Assembly: GCA_947172645.1 (NCBI GenBank)
Contig: CAMWBY010000005.1
Span: 124,001 to 188,000, forward strand
Reading direction: 5' to 3'
Source of the DNA: an uncultured Lachnospiraceae bacterium
Lineage (GTDB): Bacteria; Bacillota; Clostridia; Lachnospirales; Lachnospiraceae
DNA: 64,000 nucleotides
The position numbers and the translations under genes are program-made. Of this stretch, positions 24,934-31,877 are shown piece after piece. Position 1 is the stretch's first letter; every line of letters starts with the position of its first letter. Below the pieces are notes generated by a model, which saw only the letters and a list, made by a program, of their open reading frames with translations, did not search any database and was not told where the DNA came from.

Positions 24934-26355
24934 ATGTACGGAAGAACAAGGCGGGAATACAGGTCGCAGAGAAGAAGAGAAGAATTAAAAGGATATATGG
25001 AGACGCTGTTATGGATTGTGACAGTCATTTGCATCCTCATTGTGGCCGTGACCATGGCGGTACAGACGAAGGCGTCCAAAGTAATTGCCGCGGAAGCCGT
25101 CCCGGTGGAAGATTCCGTCTTGTTTGATGAGAAAAATATATTGGACGTGGCCCAGACGGTGACTTCGGGACGAGAGCTGATTTCCACGGCGGCAAAAGAA
25201 CGGATAAAAATGGAAGAAGACCGGGTAATCGTGATTGACCCCGGGCATGGCGGCGTTGACGGCGGATGTGTCTTTGACGATATTGTGGAAAAAGACATCA
25301 ACAGGCAGATTGCTTACCGGGTAGCGCAGAAGTTGCGCCAGAGGGGATATAAAGTGGAGCTTGCCAGGAAAGGCGATGCGTTTGTAGATAAAAAGGAGAG
25401 GGTGGAAGCGGCCAACCAAAAGAATGCGAAGCTTTATGTCAGCATCCACCAGAATTCCTGCGAGATAAAAAGTGTGTCTGGGATTGAAACATGGTATGAT
25501 GAGAATGACGAGACGAGGGACAGCATGAGGCTGGCGCAATTAGTCCAGCAGGAGACCGTGAAGGCAACCGGGGCAGTGGGCAGGGAATTGGTATCGGACC
25601 CGGAACTTTGCGTAACCAGTAAGAGCAATATGCCCGCCTGCCTGATTGAGACAGGATTTCTTTCCAACAAGAAAGAACGGGAGAAGCTTGCCACGGAAGA
25701 GTACAGGGACCAGATTGCGGAAGGAATTGCCAAGGGAATAGACCTCTACCTGAATCCAAAGACTATGTACCTGACTTTTGACGACGGCCCGTCCGAAGAA
25801 TATACCGATATGGTATTGGACGTGCTGAAGGAGAGGAATATTAAAGCCACCTTTTTTGTGATTGGCGAATATGTGCGCAAATATCCAGAGACTGCGAAAA
25901 GGATAGTGGAAGAGGGACATACCATTGGCATACACTGCGACGTACATGATTACGACAAGCTTTATGCCAGTGTGGACAGCTACCTTGAGGATTTCCAGAA
26001 GGCCTATGACACGGTCTATGAGGTGACCGGCGTAGAGGCGCAGTTTTTCCGGTTTCCGGGCGGCAGTGTGAATGCGTTTAACAAGGGCGTGTACAAGGAT
26101 ATCATCGCCGAGATGGAGTCAAGGGGATTCGTGTACTATGACTGGAATGCCAGTCTAGAGGATGCGGTGAAACATGTTACGCCAAAGGAGCTGATTCATA
26201 ATGCAGTGTCCACGGCGGGGGACAGACAGGAGGTGGTGATGCTTGCCCATGACAGAGTGGACAGCACGGCATATACGTTGGGCGAGTTGTTGGATGCGAT
26301 GCCGGAGTACAGGATAGAGCCGCTTACGGCGCAGACTAAGCCGGTGCAGTTTTGA
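24934..26355 (+). CDS. N-acetylmuramoyl-L-alanine amidase fused to polysaccharide deacetylase
   Basis: A 473-residue envelope enzyme. A signal anchor lies at about 25-48. The amidase_3 domain (about 98-275) has the zinc-site motifs DPGHGG, the following Glu in DIVEKDIN, SIHQNS and ETGFLSN; it would cut the lactyl-amide bond between MurNAc and peptide. The NodB domain (about 280-455) has TFDDGPS, HCDVH and RFPGGS, the metal and catalytic motifs of glycan deacetylases. Fusion of both activities means one protein could strip peptides and acetyl groups from the wall. It is preceded by the 11-bp repeat array, so control by the neighbouring two-component system is likely. GGAGAGGAG lies close upstream. 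Confidence 0.9.
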   Translation: MYGRTRREYRSQRRREELKGYMETLLWIVTVICILIVAVTMAVQTKASKVIAAEAVPVEDSVLFDEKNILDVAQTVTSGRELISTAAKERIKMEEDRVIVIDPGHGGVDGGCVFDDIVEKDINRQIAYRVAQKLRQRGYKVELARKGDAFVDKKERVEAANQKNAKLYVSIHQNSCEIKSVSGIETWYDENDETRDSMRLAQLVQQETVKATGAVGRELVSDPELCVTSKSNMPACLIETGFLSNKKEREKLATEEYRDQIAEGIAKGIDLYLNPKTMYLTFDDGPSEEYTDMVLDVLKERNIKATFFVIGEYVRKYPETAKRIVEEGHTIGIHCDVHDYDKLYASVDSYLEDFQKAYDTVYEVTGVEAQFFRFPGGSVNAFNKGVYKDIIAEMESRGFVYYDWNASLEDAVKHVTPKELIHNAVSTAGDRQEVVMLAHDRVDSTAYTLGELLDAMPEYRIEPLTAQTKPVQF

Positions 26356-26377
26356 TGTACTCTTCCAAGCATGAAGA

Positions 26378-26394
26378 GATTCCGGGAGTACAAG
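26378..26394 (+). repeat. Dispersed leader motif, copy 2
   Basis: GATTCCGGGAGTACAAG starts 41 nt before the ATG at 26419. With TGTACTC at 26356-26362 it can form a short stem (GAGTACA pairing). Confidence 0.65.
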
Positions 26395-26418
26395 TTTTGA
26401 ATAAGAGGGGGAAGATAC

Positions 26419-27408
26419 ATGGAAGAACAGACACAGGAAGACAGGATTGTGCAATATCCAGGGCAGCAGGAACGAAATGACAGACATAGGAAGATTGTCC
26501 TGGCGGTGGCCGTCTGCTTTATTTTTATATCGGCGGCAGGGATGGTGGCAGTCGCCTATGTCAGAAGGCAGCCACGGGGATATCAGGATTACCGGATACA
26601 GATGCAGCAGTATTTTTCGGAATATACGGATGACTATATCTACTCCGAGGTGGTGACTGTAGAGTATCCGGAGCTTACAGGGATTGAGGAGGAACAGCAG
26701 GATAAGATAAACCAGGTAATGTACGACACGGCTATGGACAGGACGAATTACTGGCATCTGCAGCCGGATGATTATGTGAGCGGATTACAGCAGGAGTATT
26801 CTATCTTCAGCAGTGATGCATCCTGTGAAGTCAGCTATCACAGCCAGTATCTTTTGAGCCTGAATTATGAAGAGACATATGCGCCCATCAATCCGGTTTA
26901 CTATGTCAGTATAACGAAAAGAGGGCTGACCGTCGATTTGATGACGGGGGAACAGTACGGATTGAGCGATATTATACGGATTGACGATGCATTCATGGCG
27001 TTCTGGTCAGATAAGGCAAATAAGGAGTATGACGGCTTTTTCGGGGACAGTGAAGAAGACCGGGACGTTCTGCTTTCATGGTTTTTGGGAGGGGACGAGG
27101 AATGGAAGGAATACTATGAATTCTATCCTTATTTCTATGTGCGGGAGGATAAGGACTTCACGGTGGGAATCGCCATAGACCCAAAATATGTGAGCCGGGC
27201 AAGACCGCCCCAGGAAGACGCCTATGAGATAGTCTGTAGTGCGGAGGAACTTGAGGAATTTAAGACAGAATCGGAATTTTGGGAAAAATACGATTTGTCC
27301 GAGGTGGCAGGAGAGGTTGTGGAATGCGAAGAACTACAGGAAAATATATGGATGTCAGACCTGTCAGGCGCAGGGGATTACTGGGAGCGGATAGAAGGAT
27401 TATATTAG
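26419..27408 (+). CDS. Membrane-anchored DUF3298-like extracytoplasmic protein
   Basis: A 329-residue protein with a short cytoplasmic N-terminus, one membrane segment at about 24-46 (KIVLAVAVCFIFISAAGMVAVAY), and an external domain. The external part has the order seen in RsiV-type DUF3298 domains: beta strand-rich start (YSEVVTVEYPELTG), a TVDLMTGEQYGLSDII hairpin and a FYVREDKDFTVGI strand. There is no anti-sigma motif in the short N-terminus and no sigma gene beside it, so a role as an anti-sigma factor is not supported. It may bind a wall ligand. It lies between the amidase-deacetylase and a LysM protein. Confidence 0.6.
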   Translation: MEEQTQEDRIVQYPGQQERNDRHRKIVLAVAVCFIFISAAGMVAVAYVRRQPRGYQDYRIQMQQYFSEYTDDYIYSEVVTVEYPELTGIEEEQQDKINQVMYDTAMDRTNYWHLQPDDYVSGLQQEYSIFSSDASCEVSYHSQYLLSLNYEETYAPINPVYYVSITKRGLTVDLMTGEQYGLSDIIRIDDAFMAFWSDKANKEYDGFFGDSEEDRDVLLSWFLGGDEEWKEYYEFYPYFYVREDKDFTVGIAIDPKYVSRARPPQEDAYEIVCSAEELEEFKTESEFWEKYDLSEVAGEVVECEELQENIWMSDLSGAGDYWERIEGLY

Positions 27409-28385
27409 CGGTTTTCTTGGAAGCCGCCCTCTTACATATGGTAGCGTTTCGCCCGATGACCGTGCAGGCGGCGGATACGGGGGCTGTCTGTTATGGGGTT
27501 ACCGTGGGAGAGGAGAAAGCATACATAGAGTTGACAGAGCCAGGTGAGGAATATGAGGTCCGTGAAGGCGACTGTCTGTGGAGTATTGCCGACGGGTTAT
27601 GGGGTGACGGGAGCCTTTATACAAACTTGGCAGACTGTAACAGGGAGACAATAAAGAATGCGGATTTCATTTATCCGGGTATGCGGCTTCGGACAGAGCG
27701 GAAGGCGTATGTCCAAAGACCAACCGGCATCAGGGATAATTCTTTTTGGGGATTCAAAGGATACCAGTTCGCAACGCCTGCGGGAAGCACCGTGGGAATC
27801 AGGGAATTTGGTGGCTATGGGAGCAATTTCTGCATGTCCGGGGACGGCGTCATTGCATGTCTCGTCCAGGATAAACGAGAAGAGACGGGCCGGACGGTAT
27901 CGGATTGGGCAGGCTGCATGGAGCGGATAAAGGAATATGTGCAGGAGAATTACGAAGGAGCGGTTTCAGACTTGTCTTTTGAGCATTACCGGACAGACAA
28001 GGGAGAAGAAATTTGTCTTTATGCTTATGGGTATACGATGGATTTAACGGAATACGGATATGACGGCGTACTGTCGGCCAACGTATGCGTGGGCATGAAG
28101 CTGACGAAACATTTGCAGGCGCAGTTTGTCGGTTTCGGTTTCGACAGCAGGATGGACGACGTGGTGCGTTATGTGACGGCAAGTATGGAAGAAATGGAAA
28201 TTGAGGAGTGGGATTTCTCAGCAGACGACTCCAATATGTCTATCTGGCCTTCGGCCGAATGGGAACTGGACGGCATGTTCAATGCCTTTGCATGGGTGGA
28301 CGGCTGCTTTACCGGTATGGTGAAGGAGGTTCTGGACACGGAGGAGGAAGAGGAGACGGTCTTTTCCAGATATCCGAAACAATAA
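27324..28385 (+). CDS. LysM-domain exported protein
   Basis: A 353-residue exported protein. The positively charged N-terminus (RRTTGK, RRRGLLGADRR) leads to a hydrophobic segment and an AQAA-type cleavage region at VQAAD. A LysM domain follows at about residues 75-125 (YEVREGDCLWSIADGLWGDG to DFIYPGMRL), which would bind peptidoglycan or other GlcNAc polymers. The remaining 230 residues are not recognised. The start overlaps the upstream gene by 85 nt; GAGAGG lies 8 nt before this ATG. A second ATG at 27348 also has a good ribosome site and is an equal candidate. Confidence 0.7.
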   Translation: MRRTTGKYMDVRPVRRRGLLGADRRIILAVFLEAALLHMVAFRPMTVQAADTGAVCYGVTVGEEKAYIELTEPGEEYEVREGDCLWSIADGLWGDGSLYTNLADCNRETIKNADFIYPGMRLRTERKAYVQRPTGIRDNSFWGFKGYQFATPAGSTVGIREFGGYGSNFCMSGDGVIACLVQDKREETGRTVSDWAGCMERIKEYVQENYEGAVSDLSFEHYRTDKGEEICLYAYGYTMDLTEYGYDGVLSANVCVGMKLTKHLQAQFVGFGFDSRMDDVVRYVTASMEEMEIEEWDFSADDSNMSIWPSAEWELDGMFNAFAWVDGCFTGMVKEVLDTEEEEETVFSRYPKQ

Positions 28386-28388
28386 ATT

Positions 28389-28416
28389 TTGTGATTGCAA
28401 TCCCGGTCTGTATATG
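28389..28416 (+). promoter_or_regulatory. Putative promoter of the NiCo riboswitch transcript
   Basis: TTGTGA (28389-28394), 16 bp, TATATG (28411-28416). It would start the RNA about 55 nt before the riboswitch P1 stem. Match to consensus is moderate. Confidence 0.45.
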
Positions 28417-28477
28417 TTACATTAAGAAAAACAATTTGCACTGCAAGCTCTGGGAGTTTTCTCCCAATCCGATACAG

Positions 28478-28569
28478 TACAAACTGAACAGGCCGGGGCG
28501 GACGCAAGCCCGGGAGCCGGGTCGCGCAAGGCGGCAGCGGATTATGACATCTGCGGGACAGTAGTTACG
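28478..28569 (+). ncRNA. NiCo riboswitch (czcD motif)
   Basis: The order of conserved blocks fits the NiCo riboswitch: ACTG (P1 5' side, 28483), AACAGGC, a variable hairpin closed by CCGGG.../...CCCGG, then AGCCGGG, CGCGCAAGGCGGCA, a hairpin GCGGATTATGACATCTGC, and GGGACAGT (28556-28562), whose CAGT pairs with ACTG. These GGGACA and GGCGGCA junction elements bind Ni2+ or Co2+ cooperatively. The next gene is a cation diffusion facilitator, the typical target. The downstream expression platform is not clear; a CAGTAG/TTACTG pairing just 3' of P1 is a candidate. Confidence 0.88.
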
Positions 28570-28687
28570 ATTACTGCATACGTGGGTGTTTTTCTTTGGA
28601 CAGGAAATTCTTTCCCGTCATATTCCCACAAAAGAGTGTAGAACCTATGTGCTTTGCAGTATACAACGGAGGATTCATCACAGGAGA

Positions 28688-28706
28688 GATTCCGAGAGTG
28701 CATATA
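28688..28706 (+). repeat. Dispersed leader motif, copy 3
   Basis: GATTCCGAGAGTGCATATA starts 39 nt before the ATG of the cation efflux gene, between the riboswitch and the ribosome-binding site. Confidence 0.75.
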
Positions 28707-28726
28707 AGGGAAAAGGATGATAATTT

Positions 28727-29689
28727 ATGGGAAAAAAAGAAAATATCCGGCGAAACCAGAATATACATGACATAAAGGGTAAAAACCAGACGGCGGAAGA
28801 AGACTACGAGAAAGTGGCGATGAAAGTCTCCGAGGTGAGCATTGTCGCAAACTTCATCCTCACGGCGCTAAAACTGCTTGCGGGCATTATTGCCCATTCG
28901 GGAGCCATGGTTTCGGATGCAATCCATTCCGCCTCCGACGTGTTTAGCACGGTGGTGGTTATGGTGGGCATTAAACTGTCCGGTAAAGCGTCGGACAAAG
29001 ACCATCCGTATGGACATGAGCGGATGGAGTGCGTGGCGGCGATTGTCCTGGCGACGGTCCTGGCGGCCACCGGACTTGGCATAGGCTATTCGGCGGTGGG
29101 GAAGATTGCGGGAGGAAACTATGAACAGCTTGCCGTGCCGGGGGTGCTGGCTCTCGCGGCGGCAGTCATATCCATCGTGGTGAAAGAGGGGATGTACCAG
29201 TATACGAAAGTGTACGCTAAGAAAATAGATTCCGGCGCGCTGATGGCGGACGCCTGGCACCATCGCTCCGACGCCCTTTCTTCCGTAGGCGCGTTGATTG
29301 GTATTGCGGGCGCAAGGATGGGGTTTCCGTTTTTGGACCCGGCGGCCAGTGTGGTTATCTGTTTCTTCATAGAGAAGGCGGCCTACGAGATTTTTATGGA
29401 TGCGATAGATAAAATGGTGGATAAGGCGTGCGACGACGAGGTGGAAGAGGAATTGAGGGAGTGCGCGCTTGCCCAGGGAGGGGTGCTCGGCGTAGATTTA
29501 TTGCAGACGCGCGTTTTTGGCAACAAGATTTATGTGGACATTGAAATCAGCGTGGATGGCAGTAAGACACTCCGGGAATCGCATGGGGTGGCGGAACTCG
29601 TCCACGATGCCATTGAGCGGAAGTTCCCGAAAGTGAAGCATATTATGGTGCATGTAAACCCTGCGGATGAAAGGAAAGGAACAGGCTAA
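28727..29689 (+). CDS. Cation diffusion facilitator (Ni/Co, possibly Zn efflux)
   Basis: A 320-residue CDF transporter with six membrane segments. The transport site is visible as HSASD in TM2 (in DAIHSASDVFST) and HHRSD in TM5 (DAWHHRSDALSS): two HxxxD pairs, as in Zn/Co/Cd exporters. A His/Asp segment DKDHPYGHERME follows TM2. The C-terminal cytoplasmic domain (about 225-315) ends with MVHVNPAD. The NiCo riboswitch upstream points to export of Ni2+ or Co2+ when these accumulate. AAAAGGA lies 10 nt before the ATG. Confidence 0.92.
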   Translation: MGKKENIRRNQNIHDIKGKNQTAEEDYEKVAMKVSEVSIVANFILTALKLLAGIIAHSGAMVSDAIHSASDVFSTVVVMVGIKLSGKASDKDHPYGHERMECVAAIVLATVLAATGLGIGYSAVGKIAGGNYEQLAVPGVLALAAAVISIVVKEGMYQYTKVYAKKIDSGALMADAWHHRSDALSSVGALIGIAGARMGFPFLDPAASVVICFFIEKAAYEIFMDAIDKMVDKACDDEVEEELRECALAQGGVLGVDLLQTRVFGNKIYVDIEISVDGSKTLRESHGVAELVHDAIERKFPKVKHIMVHVNPADERKGTG

Positions 29690-29707
29690 AAAGCGCTGAT
29701 GTGTTAC

Positions 29708-29870
29708 GACTTTTCACGGGTCAGGAATGCGCACTTGCTGCGCATTCCGTGAGAACATGATTCAGGTGTGAGGGGCGATCTTTGCGAAGCAAATCTGGAA
29801 TATCGCCCCGAATCGTTGCTATGAGCGGCTCCCAGGCCGTGAATAGTAACGAACTGTTATGAAAAGTCAA
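29708..29870. repeat. Structured intergenic element with 9-bp terminal inverted repeats
   Basis: GACTTTTCA (29709-29717) pairs with TGAAAAGTC near 29861-29869. Inside lie three hairpins in series: GGAATGCGCA/TGCGCATTCC (perfect 10 bp), GGGGCGAT.../...ATCGCCCC enclosing CTTTGCGAAGCAAAT, and GTTGCTATGAGCGGC/GCCGTGAATAGTAAC (with G-U pairs). The whole folds as a closed multi-arm junction. No open frame is inside. A miniature mobile element or a structured RNA is possible. It separates the CDF gene from the DUF5722 promoter. Confidence 0.75.
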
Positions 29871-29888
29871 AGGTATTGCAGGATTTTC

Positions 29889-29917
29889 TTGCCAATTAAT
29901 TTTTTTCACTATATAAT
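29889..29917 (+). promoter_or_regulatory. SigA promoter of the DUF5722 gene
   Basis: TTGCCA (29889-29894), 17 bp, TATAAT (29912-29917): a strong vegetative promoter, giving a leader of about 100 nt. Confidence 0.75.
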
Positions 29918-30021
29918 AAAATGCAGGAATGTATTTTCGCAATATTTTGCGCCTGATTTTGTGATAAGGGCGCTGCGCCTGGAATCGGGCGGAGGGGAAA
30001 CAACGAAGAGTATATTGGCAT

Positions 30022-31761
30022 ATGAAAGAAGAGGAGTGGCAGCAGGGGAGTATGGAAAAATTCAAAAGAGAAACAAAACATGGTGATGAGAAGTTACAAG
30101 CAGGCCGGACAGCCACAACAAAGCGGCATGTAAGGAGAGTGGCTGCGGCGTTTACGGCGATGGCACTGGCGCTTGGCATTGTACTGTTTGGCCGGGGGCA
30201 AATGCTGTCTGCCGAGGCGGCGGGAAGGCCGGTGGAAATCAAATTCTGCACGATTTCGGGTTCTGACGTGATGTGCCAGATAAGCGCGGGCAGCGTTCCG
30301 TCAAGCGATGACGGCAAATATTATGTCTATGCGGACGAGGTATACCAGGACGGACCTACAGGCGAGGTGGTTGCCAAGGTTGACGCCGCATCTTCTGTGA
30401 CGGCGAGTTTTCCTTTACGCTATAATACCGGGCAATCCAACTTAAGCCGTAAATTCCTGATTGCAGTGAAGCGGGGCGGACAGATGGTGCAGGTCAGCGA
30501 CGAACATTATATCACGAACCCGGAAGCGGTTGCATCCCATACGGCGGCGCGCAGGGAGACGGGGTTAAAGGGTATCCTTCCGGACTTGACCAAAGCCTCC
30601 AAGGAAGAGATGCAGGCGCTTGGGATTAAGCAGGTTGTGTACAATATGTATGTGGATGATATCTGTGCCGACGCATCGGTTCCCGGTGCCATCCCTTTTG
30701 AATACAATGGGCAGACATGGTACTTTAACAGTGGCATGGTGAATAAGTTTGATTCCATGATTCGGAGTTTCAATGTCTACGGGATGCAGGTTACGATGGT
30801 TCTTTTGAACGGCGGCAAGGGCGCTTATTCGCAGGACCTTGTCCATCCGAAGGCGCTTGACGGCGATTGCCCGGGCTATGCGCTGAATGTGGAAGATGAA
30901 GGCGCGGTTGCCCATCTTAAGGCTGTGGGCGCGTTCCTGGCGCAGCGTTACTCAGGTCATTTTGACTGCGGGCAGGTAGACAACTGGATTGTGGGCAATG
31001 AGGTGAATGCGAGGACTTCATGGTGGTATACGAACTCTACGTCGCTGGACTATAATGTCAATATATATGTGAAGGCGTTCCGTATTCTTTACAATGAGAT
31101 GAAGAGCCAGAATGCCAATGTTAGGATATATAACTCCATCGACCAGGAATGGAACCGGAAATCAAATCCGGGAAGCTTCCTTGCGAAAGAGTACCTTGAC
31201 CAGTTTAACTATTACATGGTGCGGGAGGGCAATATCGACTGGGGGCTTTCCTATCATCCTTACAATTCCCCGCTCTATGACCCTTATGCATGGAACGGTC
31301 CGGCGGTTTGGGTGCAGGATAGCATATCCACGCCTTATATCACGATGCAGAACATTGATATTCTCATAGACTATATGCATCAGCCGAAGTTTTTGAATCC
31401 CAGCGGTGAAGTCAGGAGCATATCCCTGGCGGAGATTGGATTTACATCGAGCTTCGGGGATGACAAGCAGGAAGCGTCGGTTGCCTATGGCTATTTGAAG
31501 GCGGCTTCCCTGCCGGATGTGGATGCCTTTATGTTGTTCCGCCAGACCGATGATGCCCATGAGATGGAGAGCCATTTGGCTCTGGGGCTGTATGATTTAA
31601 ATGGCAATAAGAAACCTGCCTACTATATCTATAAGGATTTAGGCACTGCCAATGAGGCCACGGCGAAGGCGCGCGCGTCGGAGATTATCGGCATGGATAT
31701 AGATGAGATGATTCGCGAGAATATCATGTGGACCAGAGGCGGCAATGGCGTAGTGAATTAG
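30022..31761 (+). CDS. DUF5722 exported glycoside-hydrolase-like protein
   Basis: A 579-residue exported protein. A signal segment at about 42-68 ends in LSAEAAG. Then comes a small beta domain (about 70-165), and a TIM-barrel-like domain from about 170 on. NWIVGNEVN (near 328) is placed like the acid/base Glu at the end of strand 4 in GH clan A, and ISLAEIGFTSSFG (near 474) like the nucleophile Glu on strand 7. The family is annotated as DUF5722; the substrate is unknown. Two possible starts exist: 30022 with a weak ribosome site and 30052; I keep the former. Confidence 0.75.
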   Translation: MKEEEWQQGSMEKFKRETKHGDEKLQAGRTATTKRHVRRVAAAFTAMALALGIVLFGRGQMLSAEAAGRPVEIKFCTISGSDVMCQISAGSVPSSDDGKYYVYADEVYQDGPTGEVVAKVDAASSVTASFPLRYNTGQSNLSRKFLIAVKRGGQMVQVSDEHYITNPEAVASHTAARRETGLKGILPDLTKASKEEMQALGIKQVVYNMYVDDICADASVPGAIPFEYNGQTWYFNSGMVNKFDSMIRSFNVYGMQVTMVLLNGGKGAYSQDLVHPKALDGDCPGYALNVEDEGAVAHLKAVGAFLAQRYSGHFDCGQVDNWIVGNEVNARTSWWYTNSTSLDYNVNIYVKAFRILYNEMKSQNANVRIYNSIDQEWNRKSNPGSFLAKEYLDQFNYYMVREGNIDWGLSYHPYNSPLYDPYAWNGPAVWVQDSISTPYITMQNIDILIDYMHQPKFLNPSGEVRSISLAEIGFTSSFGDDKQEASVAYGYLKAASLPDVDAFMLFRQTDDAHEMESHLALGLYDLNGNKKPAYYIYKDLGTANEATAKARASEIIGMDIDEMIRENIMWTRGGNGVVN

Positions 31762-31813
31762 GTAAAAAGTGCCTGTAGTGAGAGTGTTAATTCCTATAAA
31801 TATATGATTTACA

Positions 31814-31844
31814 GTAACCGATTGTTATATCTGTTCATACCTTA
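31814..31844 (+). promoter_or_regulatory. SigK-type promoter before the LysM/SpoIID-like gene
   Basis: GTAAC (31814-31818), 17 bp, CATACCTTA (31836-31844). This matches AC-N17-CATANNNTA and repeats the layout found at 9020-9050. The start near 31851 lies 27 nt before the chosen ATG. Confidence 0.6.
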
Positions 31845-31877
31845 AAGCATATGACTGTGCGAGGGAGAATGGTAAAT

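Noticed and set aside
26419..27408. DUF3298-like protein as a second anti-sigma factor
   Set aside because: The cytoplasmic part is only about 23 residues and no sigma gene adjoins, so the name would not be supported.
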